Assembly (NCBI GenBank): GCA_013368445.1
Contig: JAACJO010000006.1
Span: 558,001-622,000 of the forward strand
Direction: 5' to 3'
Length of the DNA: 64,000 nt
From: Leucocoprinus leucothites
Taxonomy: Eukaryota > Basidiomycota > Agaricomycetes > Agaricales > Agaricaceae
A program made the position numbers and the translations under genes. Below the pieces are notes generated by a model, which ran no database searches, was not told the origin of the DNA, and saw nothing but the letters and a program-made list of their open reading frames with translations. Positions within the stretch are counted from its first letter, which is position 1. The number at the start of each line of letters is the position of its first letter. Positions 34,719-44,768 of this stretch are shown here, in pieces.

Positions 34719-35206
34719 CTGATCCTCTTGATAACATCTGTCCAGTTGTACTTGTCCCAATCCACATCAAATCACTCTTTCTCTACATCAAACTTACCAA
34801 CATACTCTTCCCAATCGAGAACTGCTGCTTCGGACTGTGTGGCTGTGTTGGCATCTAGGATGATCAAGTCACAGTGAGTGTCAATCAAGTCAATGTTTAT
34901 AACACTGATATGTTCTTCTTCAACTCCTCTTCTGACTTGTTCTTCAACTGATTTGATGAGTTGTCATTGTCAGTGTTTGTGAAACTCAAGATTGAGCTGG
35001 GTTTCATATTCTCTAAGGATTGAAGTGTATGAGATTTTCCTGTCTTTTTGTTTGATGATATAGAATCTTCCTGAGCTTTTGCTTTTGTAGAATCTTTGTT
35101 TATATTCTTCACTAAAGTAGGTATCATAGAGTTCTTCTGGGAACTCTTTTCTTACAAATTCTTCAAATTGTCTGGCAAGTTCTGTTCGGTCTGTTGTGGA
35201 CTATCC
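34719..35206 (-). pseudogene. gag N-terminal fragment of element G4
   Basis: A minus-strand frame of about 160 codons resembles the first part of G3 gag (FVRKEFPEELYDTYFSEEYK, then REYE...QLIKSVEEQVRRG) and continues into DLIDTHCDLIILDANTATQS and NWTDVIKRI. Two TGA and further stops interrupt it. It is preceded by a leader and LTR related to G3. It ends at the palindrome; the last 20 bp reappear at 33486-33505, directly against the G3a LTR. Confidence 0.7.
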
Positions 35207-35738
35207 AATTTGGTGCCTGCAAAGACACCTGGTATTGTCTTGAATGGAAGTTTGTCCTTAAGACAAGTGTCACACAGGCAGAGTACTTCTGCTGTGATCA
35301 AAATTTTAGTTTATAGTCACTAGGACTGTGTATTTATAGTCTCTTAAGACTGTACAGATAAACTGTCTTCTGAGTATTAACCCTTGGGTCTAGTATTTTC
35401 AGAGATATGCCACAAATTTATGGGCAAATTCTCCCTTCTGAGTATCTACCCTCAGGTCTGGTATGTTATTTTTAAGATTTAGGTACAACAACCTTAGCTC
35501 TTAACAGGCCTCCAAATGTTTTAAAAGCATAGGATTGCTTAGACTAATAACAATAGTCCTCAACTATTCCACTAGTTGGCAGTGTGTGTCAACCCTCTCT
35601 TCATTGTTATACACAATATTTTTGGGATAGACTGTGTGATAACTGCAATAACTCAAATTGACAGTGTGATGAATGTTTGTTGAGTTACTGGGCAAAGTAA
35701 CAGCTCTGCACTAACAGAGAAGGATCATTTCTACTTAA

Positions 35739-36306
35739 TGTTATAGTAACACCAGCCTGGTTCTAAGCTGGCACACTATGTATCAGATTGATCATAGCAA
35801 AGGGAACTCCTTCTCAGTTGAGCAACTAAGTTGAATCAACAAGCAAGAGTACAATACAATGATTTATTGACTTAAGTAGTTGAGAGCAACTTAGTTATAG
35901 AGCTTAAGTTCACTTTAAGCTTAGTAGATAAAGGCTTGTATTGAGTCACCACCTAACCAAGTAGAAATGATGTTTCTCCTTGGTAGATGTCAACAACTTA
36001 TATACAATACAAGTCTGTATCTAAGAATAACTAGGGTTAAGGTCTTCTAATGAAAGAAGAGAAGCAGAAGGCTTCTTTAACTCTAATTAGACTATATAAG
36101 CTGTAATCTGTCAAATAGACTTTAAGAAGTTCTTCTAAGAAGTTCTTCTTTGATCAAGTGGCATGATCACAAGGTCCTTAATATAGATCAACTATATTTA
36201 GTTTATCACATGTTATCAGAATACAAACAAAACTAAGCATTTATAAACAAGTTATAACAAGCAAGAAAGAATGAAACACAACAAACTAAAGAAAACAAAG
36301 ACAAAT
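35739..36306 (-). mobile_element. LTR of G4 (G3-related), larger part
   Basis: TGTTATAGTAACACC... matches the G3 LTR through AACAAACTAAAGAAAAC and then stops abruptly at 36306. The missing last ~88 bp are found inverted at 37013-37100. It keeps the CATTTCTACTT primer block and the leader keeps the complementary priming site. Confidence 0.85.
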
Positions 36307-37100
36307 CTGTTGGGAAGTTTCTCAAAGTTTTATTTATTGAAGAGGTGTGCGAATAGTTGGATGTACAGTGGTAGGTTGTCTTTGTTTGTGGGATCTGGTT
36401 CATCCTCTTCTCCTTTTGTGGGGTGGTTTGTGCTAGTTCATGTTCTTGCTGTTGTAGGACCATTCTTGTGTACTGAACAATCTCAGGAGCACCTAGTGAA
36501 TTGTACGACTCTTTCCTGCCAATCTATCTCTGGATTGTGCTTCATCAGCCAATCATATCCAAGAAAGACATCACACAAGTCAAGTTGTGTTACTACTGCC
36601 TGGATTTGTTCTGTGTAGCCATTTGTGTCCATGTGGAGTGTGATGTAGTCTATGATATATCCTTGTGTGTTTCTGGTTCCATCTGCATTGAAGACCTCTA
36701 TTAGTTCTGCTAATTTGCTTGTTTGTAGCTTCTCCATCTTGACAATTTTTTTGGCAATACTTGTTGATTGACAACCTGAGTCAAAGTGGGCTGTGATCTT
36801 CTGGGGTCCTTTGGGTGTCTAGATTGTTGGCTGGATTATGATTTCTCCTGCTGTGCTCTGTCTTTGGGGAATAACATTATTATTATTAGATGGAGCTTTA
36901 GGTACATGGGCTCAGTGGCTCACACTCACTCTAAGCCTTTGACAAAATCCTTCTTTTCTTCTGTTTCCTTTTCCTCCATGCTTCTAACTTTGACCCTCCT
37001 GGTGTTATGTATATTGATTATATCTAGCATTTCATTCATATACAATATGAAGTTAATATTAGCTTTACTCGAGTAATATTGCAATTATGTTTCTCTTAGT
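36307..37100. other. 794-bp inverted segment
   Basis: Flipping 36307-37100 joins 36306 (ACAAAT) to ACTAAGAGAAACATAATTG, restoring the G4 LTR. It also joins CTTCCCAACAG to ATCAGAATGGGAC at 37101, restoring the G1 pol frame (EKLPNRSEWDHEINL). Both junctions are healed by the same flip, so this is a simple inversion with breakpoints at 36306/36307 and 37100/37101. Confidence 0.88.
36483..36815 (-). pseudogene. Gypsy G1 protease region, inside the inversion
   Basis: The minus-strand frame contains HFDSGCQSTSIAKKIV (aspartic protease DSG motif near 36780-36800) and ends in VFLGYDWLMKHNPEIDWQE (about 36520-36570), the usual end of a gypsy protease domain. It is in minus orientation only because of the inversion. 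Originally it preceded the RT at 37101 on the plus strand. Gag of G1 was not found upstream, and the G4 LTR abuts this segment. Confidence 0.78.
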
Positions 37101-37437
37101 ATCAGAATGGGACCATGAGATCAACCTGACACCAGATGCACTACCAGAACTACCTGCCAAAGTGTACTCAATGACCATTGGAGAGGAGGAAGAATTGGAC
37201 AAATTTCTGAAGGAAAATCTCAACTCAGGATGTATTTGCCCCTCTAAATCCCCATATGCAGCACCTTGCTTTTTCATCTCCAAAAAAGATGGAGCTAAAT
37301 GATTGGTACAAGACTATTAGAAGCTTAACAAGTACACCATAAAAGACAAGACACCTCTCCCTCTAATCAATAATGTCACTGATAAGCTCAAAAATGCCAA
37401 ATACTTCAACAAGCTTGATATCATTTGGGGCTACAAC
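37101..37437 (+). pseudogene. Gypsy G1 reverse transcriptase, N-terminal part
   Basis: SEWDHEINLTPDALPELPAK leads to PYAAPCFFISKKDGAK and, after an in-frame TGA (37300-37302) and a TAG, to YFNKLDIIWGYN at 37437. This is the RT N-terminus of a chromovirus. The frame is cut at 37437 by copia C1 and resumes at 52225-52229 with NNVQIKEGDKWKA. Confidence 0.88.
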
Positions 37438-37715
37438 TGTTGTAATGAGTGGCAGGAATCTGAAGTGAGATAAGACATTCAGAATTGTAGAACAAGGCTG
37501 ATATATTGATATAAATACTTCAAGTGAGATAAGACACTACAGGAATGATAAGTAATGAATATTTAGTTCATAACATAAAATATGCTCACCTCAGAATTGT
37601 AGAATGAGACTGAGGTGCACAAAAGGCTACTTGAAAAATAAGAGAGTGACTTGTGTAATATGCAAGGTGGAAAAAGGAAATAAGTCCGAAAATACTGCAA
37701 AGGGGTATATACACA
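37438..37715 (-). repeat. 3' LTR of copia C1
   Basis: 278 bp, TGTTGTAATGAG...TATATACACA on the plus strand. The inside neighbour read on the minus strand, GAGTGGGTG, fits a copia polypurine tract. A solo copy lies at 7848-8127. Confidence 0.88.
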
Positions 37716-37862
37716 ACACACCCACTCAACAAGCAAGTATCTACATGAGACCAAGAGTGGAAATGAAATGAGTGAACTTCACAGTAGCAAGTGCCTTGGT
37801 AAGACCATCGGCAGGCTGCTGGTCTGTAGGGATGTTAAGCGTGCAAATGCTACGGATAGGGA
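37716..37862 (-). pseudogene. C-terminal tail of the copia C1 polyprotein
   Basis: The minus strand reads NIPTDQQPADGLTKALATVK, the standard copia ending after RNase H. It is separated from the rest of the RNase H (47268 onward) by solo LTR S and gypsy G2. AGGGA duplications at 37858-37862 and 47268-47272 mark the insertion of S. Confidence 0.85.
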
Positions 37863-37882
37863 GCTGACATCAAGGACCAGGT

Positions 37883-38487
37883 TGTCATGACCCAATCCAC
37901 CAGATCGTCCCGGCTGGCAATATCTTACTTAGAATCTTTTTACACAGGCTTTGGTTTCTGTCTCATCACATCAGCTCACTTCCACTTCATTCGCTCCACT
38001 CTTCTTCTTTGCCCTGTGTCTTCTTGTGCGTTGTATTCGGAATTTCCCATGTCATGTCATGTTCTATTTCCCTTGTCATTTGTAGTTCCCTTCCAATGTC
38101 TTGGATATTCTTATCTTCTAGCCTTTCCAAAATGTCGGACGATAATTCTGCTCTTATCCTTTTTCTGCAATATCTTTGTTTTATTACTACCTGACCCTAT
38201 CTGCTGTCTCATATATAAGTAGTCAAACTTGTACCATACTCCTCAGTCTGATAATCAACTAAGTCACATGTTACTACCTTGTCTGACCTCTGCTCTCTTC
38301 TCACCCTCCCATCTCTATCCATCTCCAAAGTCCAGGTCAGCGTCAGTAGTGGCACAACACATAAGTTGAGGCCAAGACCCACTCCTGTGTTCATCAACCA
38401 GATCTGTCATCTCTGCTCCTCTGTTTTAGACACCTGGTCTTGAACATCGGCTCCATCCCACGTCCTTTAGTAACCAAGTTCTTGACA
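37883..38487 (+). repeat. 5' LTR of G2
   Basis: 605 bp, TGTCATGACC...GTTCTTGACA, the same length as 42310-42914 (reversed) and 46150-46754. In the first 36 bp the three copies show CG, TG and CA alternatives at each of five dinucleotide positions. Confidence 0.95.
38211..38255 (+). promoter_or_regulatory. TATA box and predicted RNA start / self-primer of G2
   Basis: TATATAAG at 38213-38220 is followed 31 bp downstream by CAGTCTGATAAT at 38244-38255. That 12-mer is the exact reverse complement of 38490-38501 just behind the LTR. If transcription starts at about 38244, the RNA 5' end can fold onto the priming site, as in Tf1. Confidence 0.7.
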
Positions 38488-38489
38488 GT

Positions 38490-38501
38490 ATTATCAGACT
38501 G
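38490..38501 (+). promoter_or_regulatory. Self-complementary primer-binding site of G2
   Basis: ATTATCAGACTG starts 2 nt after the LTR end, the normal location of a primer-binding site. It pairs over 12 nt with 38244-38255 in the R/U5 part of the LTR. No TGG start, as expected for a tRNA 3'-CCA primer, is present. Confidence 0.7.
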
Positions 38502-38551
38502 CACCTCGCTACTGTCACATCATCCCTCTGCTCCCTTCTCTTGTCTTCGTC

Positions 38552-40141
38552 ATGGCAAACACCCACACCGCAGTATGGCATCAGCCCGCTGCCACCACTT
38601 CCACTACTCAGGAGCCAAAATGCTCCAACTCTGTCCCTGCTACCCCAGCTGAAAGCTCTACTTGCAGCTCAGGAAATAATTGTATTCCTAGTCATATCTG
38701 CTGTTCACATTGTCTAAATCCCAATTTGCCCTCAACTCCCCTACCCTCTCAAATCCCCCATCCTACTCACCCATTGCCTTGCCATCATGACACTCATCCT
38801 CCCAGTACTCCTGCACCTCCTGGCAGCATGCCACCTGATCGGGATCCATCCAGTCCTTCAGAACTGGGTGATGAGGATGGTCTTGACTATGTTGATCCTC
38901 CCCACCAGGATGACAAAAACAACGATTGGGAAGACATCAAAGATCACCTTGGTAGCCCCAAGGATCCCGACGACCCCGACGATAATGACCCAGACAACGA
39001 CAACTCATCCTCTTCCTCATCCAATGACCTTCCTGCTCCTCCACCTCATCCTTGTCATTGTGATCAATTTCAAGGTCGCTTAGCCAATGCTTTATCCTGG
39101 CTCACTGCTAACCTCGACCACTGTCCCCAACCTAACGCGGCTCCCGTTAATAAAGCTTGTCTTCTGGATACGTTCAGCGGAACAGACCCGGACAAGCTCA
39201 ACACCTTCCTCATCCAATGCCGTCTCTACTTCTGTGCCAACCCAACTCAGTTCCAGGAAGATAGCCAAAAGGTCAACTTCACAATGACTTACCTCACTGG
39301 TGTAGCTCTAGACTGGTTCAAGGTTGCTCTCACTCAGGAGGAGCAAGGCATCTTCCATGATTGGATCACAGATTGGGATGCTTTTACCCACGAGCTCCGC
39401 ATGCACTTTGGGGTTGCCAACCCAAAGTCAGAAGTGGCTGAACTTCTTGATAGCCTGCAGATGAAATCGGGCGATAAGATCGCCACCTACAATATTGATT
39501 TCATGAAGTATGCTGCACAGCTCGGCTGGGGTGATGAGGTCCTCTGCTATCACTACTATAAGGGTCTCCCTAATCGCATTCAGGACCCTATCAGTGTCTG
39601 TGAACAGGGTAAACCCAACACCTTCCAGGAGATGCTCCATATGGCTATGCTCATTGATGGTCGCTATTGGGAACGCAATCGCAAAAGAGCACATGCCCGT
39701 GCTGTGGAAAAGGATCTTGCCAAGCACAAGCAATCCAAACCCTCCAACTCCTCGAATAACCCTCAGCCTAATCCCCAGCGCGGCCCTTCGTCACAACCAT
39801 CTAACTTTATTCAGGGCAGCAACAACAACAACAACAACAACAGCAACAACAATCACAATACCTCTCAGACCCCCTCCAAATCCACTACCCCTGCTCCATC
39901 CACCTCTAACCAGCAACACTCCTTGACCTGTCCCACGAAACCAGATATTTCTGACAAGCTAGGCAAGGACAGCAAACTTACTCCCAAAGAACGCAAATGC
40001 CATATTGATGAAGACCTCTGCTTGTTCTGCAGTGGTAAAGGTCACAAGGTCAACCAATGCCACAGGAAGCAAAACAGGGCCAAGATCCACAAGGTTGAAG
40101 TGGCTCCTGCCAAGGACTCTGAAAAGAGTTCGGAAAAATAG
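38552..40141 (+). CDS. Gag of gypsy G2, intact 529 codons
   Basis: Full-length open frame from ATG 38552 to TAG 40139-40141. The N-terminal ~170 residues are low-complexity (Pro/Ser, then Asp/Ser-rich). The retrotransposon Gag core follows (residues ~180-380), with FSGTDPDKLNTFLIQCRLYF and YLTGVALDWFK. A basic, Asn-repeat linker leads to a CCHC zinc knuckle CLFCSGKGHKVNQC near residue 490. Gag packages the element RNA in the virus-like particle. It is the only long undamaged protein in the window, although its pol is broken. It ends with a stop before pol, which lies in another frame. Other start codons are not needed. Confidence 0.9.
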   Translation: MANTHTAVWHQPAATTSTTQEPKCSNSVPATPAESSTCSSGNNCIPSHICCSHCLNPNLPSTPLPSQIPHPTHPLPCHHDTHPPSTPAPPGSMPPDRDPSSPSELGDEDGLDYVDPPHQDDKNNDWEDIKDHLGSPKDPDDPDDNDPDNDNSSSSSSNDLPAPPPHPCHCDQFQGRLANALSWLTANLDHCPQPNAAPVNKACLLDTFSGTDPDKLNTFLIQCRLYFCANPTQFQEDSQKVNFTMTYLTGVALDWFKVALTQEEQGIFHDWITDWDAFTHELRMHFGVANPKSEVAELLDSLQMKSGDKIATYNIDFMKYAAQLGWGDEVLCYHYYKGLPNRIQDPISVCEQGKPNTFQEMLHMAMLIDGRYWERNRKRAHARAVEKDLAKHKQSKPSNSSNNPQPNPQRGPSSQPSNFIQGSNNNNNNNSNNNHNTSQTPSKSTTPAPSTSNQQHSLTCPTKPDISDKLGKDSKLTPKERKCHIDEDLCLFCSGKGHKVNQCHRKQNRAKIHKVEVAPAKDSEKSSEK

Positions 40142-43100
40142 AGAGTGGCCCTCAGGACTCCACACAGACTGAGGGTTGCATTGAGCTCATCTGTCCACCA
40201 GAGAGTCTCCTCCACCTCAATGTGTCCGCTCTTTCCGATCCCAATTCCCTTTCCATTTCACTTTCTTCTTCTTTAATTTGCTCATCTGATAATATCCAAC
40301 AGCTCCCCTTCAGTGCTCTCATCAACTCGGGCTCTACTCATTGTTTTGTTGATTCTGAATTCACCCGCACTCATTCTCTTCTGACCTCTCCTACCCCTCT
40401 GATCAAGCTTCGCCTATTTGACAGATTGTCAAATAGTTATATTACTGAGTTAGTGAACTTGCCTGTTACTTTTCCTAGTGGTGAATCTATGACCCTTGAC
40501 TTGTATGTCACCCGGCTCAATTCTTCCTGCTCTGTGGTTCTTGGACACAACTGGCTCACCCACTACAATCTGTTGATTGACTGGACTTTGAGCAGCATTA
40601 CATTCTGATCACATTTTCCAGATACTCCTGCCCCTTCCATTCACGTCACATCCGCTTCTATGGTGGTTTCTGCATTGTCACCCAGTCCTAGCCCGATGGC
40701 TGATGCCCTTCCTCTGGATTCATCACCATCTGGGACCCCTTCATCTGCTTCTAATTCTGCTCCTGCATGTCCTCACATTTCGCTCATCAATGCTCCTGCT
40801 TTTATTCGCGCTTCACGTCTTCCTGGCTCAGTAAACTTCCATCTCAACTTGAACTCAACATCCGCTTCTGCTGCCTCTGCTCGTTTCTCAGACAAGTCAG
40901 CAGACCTCTCTAATGTGCCCAGTGAATATCATGAATTTGCCGACGTCTTCAGCAAGGCTCGTGCTGATACTCTCGCCCCACATCGCCCCTATGACCTCAA
41001 GATCAATCTTGAAGAAGGTGCTCAACCTCCCGTTGGCACCATCTACTCCCTTTCTCCATCTGAGCTTGAGGCTCTCTGCGAGTTCATCGATGAGCACGTC
41101 AACATTGGATTTATCCGTCCCACTTCTTTGCCTCACGGCGCACCTGTTCTCTTCATTTGGAAGAAAGACGGTTCACTTCAACTTTGTGTCAACTTCCGTG
41201 GGCTCAATTGGCTTACCAAAAAGGATCGTTATCTGCTTCTGCTCATTTCTAACCTCCTCAACTCTCCCCGCAAAGCCCACATTTACACCAAGATTGACCT
41301 CTGCCATGCCTACCACCTTGTCCACATCGCTGAAGGTGACAAATGGAAGACAGCCTTCAGGACCTGCTATGGCTCCTTTGAGTGGCTTGTCATGCTGTTT
41401 GGTCTTACCAACACACCCACAGCCTTCCAACGGTTTATGAACGACATCTTCTCTGATCTCCTTGATGTCTGTGTGATGGTCTATCTTGACGATATCCTCA
41501 TCTACTCCAATGATCTTGACTCGCACAGTAAACATGTACAAGACGTCCTCAAGCGGCTCTGCAAGCATGGCCTATATGCTAAAGCAGATAAATGCAAATT
41601 CCATTCCGACTCTGTTGAGTACCTTGGATACATCCTCTCCCCAGCCGGTCTCAAAATGTCGGAAGACAAAATCAAGGTTATCCAAGAGTGGCCCAAACCT
41701 AAGAAGGTCAAGGACATACAGTCCTTCCTGGGGTTCGCAAACTTCTATCAACGTTTCATCTACAACTATTCAGACATCATTGTCCCACTTATGTGCCTGA
41801 CCCGCAAATTGGCTAAGTGGAACTTTGACAACAAATGTCGAGAAGCTTTTGACTCTCTCAAGGAAGCATTCACCACAGCCCCCATCCTCACTCATTGGAT
41901 CCCTGACTCCCAAATCATCATCAAGACCGATGCCTCCGATTATGCCCTAGCTGCCATCCTGTCCATCATGATGGATGACAATGAAGTTCACCCTATTGCT
42001 TTCCATTCCCACACCTTCAACACGGCTGAGTCCAACTATGATACTCATGACAAGGAACTCCTAGCTATCTTTGAGGCTTTCCACATCTGGCGGCATTACC
42101 TCGAAGGGGCCTCTCTCCCTATTGACGTGGTTACCGATCACAAAAATCTTGAATACTTCTGCACCACCAAGATCCTCACCTGTTGACAGGCTCGCTGGTC
42201 CGAGTTCCTCTCCCAGTTCAACCTCATTATCCATTTCCAACCTGGCCAACTTGGAACAAAACCTGATGCTCTCACTAGATGATGGGACATCTACCCTAAA
42301 GGGGGGAATTGTCAAGAACTAGGTTACTAAAGGATGCGGGATGGAGCCGATGTTCAAGACTGGGTGTCTAAGACAGAGGAGCAGAGATGACTGATCCGGT
42401 TGATGAACACGGGAGTGGGTCTTGGCCTCAACTTATGTGTTGTGCCACTACTGATGCTGACCCAGATTTCGGAGACGGATAGAGACCGGAGGGCGAGAAG
42501 AGAGTAGAGATCAGACAAGGTAGTAACACGTGACTTAGTTGATTATCAGACTGAGGAGTATGGTACAAGTTTGACTACTTATATATGAGACAGCAGATAG
42601 GGTCAGGTAGTAATAAAACAAAGATATTGCAGAAAAAGGATAAGAGCAGAATTATCATCTGACATTTTGGAAAGGCTAGAAGATAAGAATATCCAAGACA
42701 TCGGAAGGGAACTACAAATGACAAGGGAAATGGAACATGACATGACATGGGAAATTCCGAATACAACACACAGGAAGACACAGGGCAAAGAAGAAGAGTG
42801 GAGCGAATGAAGTGGAAGCAAGCCGATGCAATGAGACAGAAACCAAAGCCTACATAAAAAGATTCTAAGTAAGATATTGCCAGCCGGGACAATCTGGTGG
42901 ATCAGGTCGTGACAGGAATAATGGCTACGCTTCAGTCAATCCACACAATTTCTGACCTGTCTTCACCCATGAACAACTATCAGCTTCCGTTTGAGCTACA
43001 TATTTTTCCACTCCTTCCCTTCGTGCAGCCACCATATTAGATCTTGAAAACCTCCACTCTGACATCCTCACCTCGCTTCCGCAGGATCTGATCGCATCTA

Positions 43101-44602
43101 CCCACATTTCCTCACCCAAAGGTCACTGGTCAGTTGACTCCACTGGCTTCCTAAGGCTCGATGGCAGAATCTACATACCCGATGTCAACAATCTTCAACT
43201 CCGAGTCCTTCAGTATAAACACAATCACATCCTCTCTGGCCATTTCGGACAGAACAAGACTCTGGAGCTCATCCAACATGAGTACACTTGGCCAAATATC
43301 CGATCCAAGGTCAAGGATTTCTGCAAATCATGCGTCACTTGTATGCAATCCAAATCTCAGTGTCATAAGCCCTATGGAAATCTCAAGCAACTTCCTATTC
43401 CTGCACACCCTTGGAACTTGATCTCTATGGACTTCATTGAAAAACTCCTGACCTCTTCTGGCTTTTACTCTATCCTCATAGTCGTTGACCAACTCTCCAA
43501 ACAGGCTATCTTCATTCTGACCCACGACACCATTACTTCCGCAGAACTGGCTCAGCTCTTCATCATTCATGTATTCTCTAAGCACGGTGTTCCCTCTCAC
43601 ATCACATCCGATCATGGTTCAGAGTTTGTATCCCACTTCTTCCAATCCCTTGGTAAGGCTCTGGACATGTGCCTACATTTCACTTCGGGTTATCACCCTG
43701 AAGGCGATGGACAGGCAGAACATACCAACCAGACATTAGAGCAATATCTTTGCATTTACTGCAATTACCAGCAAGACAACTGGTCCAACCTCCTTCCACT
43801 CACAGAATTCGCTTACAACAACGCCCCCAGTGCTACTACCGGAATCTCTCCCTTCTTCACCAACAAGGGTTACCACCCCAACATCACAGTCTATCTGGAG
43901 CATGATATCATGTTGGCCTGTGCCTGCAACTTTGCAGTCGATCTCAATGATCTACACACCACACTCAAAGCTGAAATATCTGAGGTGCAGAAATGGTATC
44001 AACAATCCGCGGATGCAAGACGGTTACCAGCTCCCGACTTCCAGATCGGCCAGAAAGTCTTTGTGAAAGCTCTGTTCTTCCGCACCACTTGCCCCTCCAA
44101 GAGGCTTTCCGAACATTACCTCAGTCCATATGAAATTATCATGCAGCCTGGTTCTCACTCATTCACCTTTCGCCTTCCTGATTGCATGTGCGCTGTTCAC
44201 CCAGTCTTCCATGTGTCCATGCTTGAACTGTCCACACCCAACACCTTTTCCAATCATACAGAACAGGCTCCTGCACCCATCATCATCAATGGTGAACTGG
44301 AATACAAAATCAACCACATTGTCGACTCTAAAATCGACCGTCGTCATGCTTGTAAACTCCTATACAAGGTCTTTTGGTTGGGTTACAAAGACACAGAAGA
44401 AGAATCATCCTGGCTACTGGCAACTGAGCTCACACATGCGGCTGAACTCGTCACTGATTTCCATACTACTTATCCTCACAGGCCTGGTCCACTTCCGCTA
44501 TCCTACACTCCATATCGGCTCACGTTATTCTTTTCGTCTCTTCTCTCCGGAATAACTTCTTTCTTCATCCTGTATATCCTGTTCAACTGCTTGGACTTAT
44601 AA
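40142..44602 (+). pseudogene. pol of gypsy G2: protease, RT, RNase H, integrase, chromodomain
   Basis: The protease has ALINSGSTHCFVD (about 40310-40350), where the catalytic Asp of D-S-G is Asn. RT runs from about 40900 with WKKDGSLQLCVNFRGLN and the intact YLDD (about 41485). RNase H follows (KTDASDYALAAIL). After the solo LTR at 42310-42914 come the HHCC zinc region (about 43210-43345), the integrase core (SMDFIEKL, TSDHGSEF, GQAEHTNQTLEQ) and a chromodomain-like C-terminus (KLLYKVFWLGYKDTEEESSW, about 44350-44415). In-frame TGA stops lie at 40606, 42184, near 42280 and near 42955, each where Arg is expected. 43343-44602 alone is an open frame of 419 codons. Confidence 0.92.
42310..42914 (-). 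mobile_element. Solo LTR of the G2 family inside G2 pol
   Basis: 605 bp in reverse orientation, with GGAAT at 42305-42309 and 42915-42919. Removal rejoins ...WDIYPKGGN to NGYASVNPHNF. The target (CCCTAAAGGGGGGAAT) resembles the G2 polypurine tract itself. Confidence 0.94.
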
Positions 44603-44768
44603 ATTTACATTTTTTATTTTCTCTTACCCAATTTCTACCTTAGGATCATTCTCAACTGCCAGGCACAGGAAGGGGCATCACATTAGCAGCTATCAACAAA
44701 GCACAAGTCCAAAATATGTTGAGATACACAAAGTCCAACAAGGCGACCCAAGTCAATGAATCAGCTGC

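Noticed and set aside
38488..38505. tRNA-Met primer-binding site behind the G2 LTR
   Set aside because: The sequence has a TATCAGA core reminiscent of some fungal sites but lacks the TGG start, and it pairs perfectly with its own LTR, so self-priming is preferred. A tRNA primer is not fully excluded.
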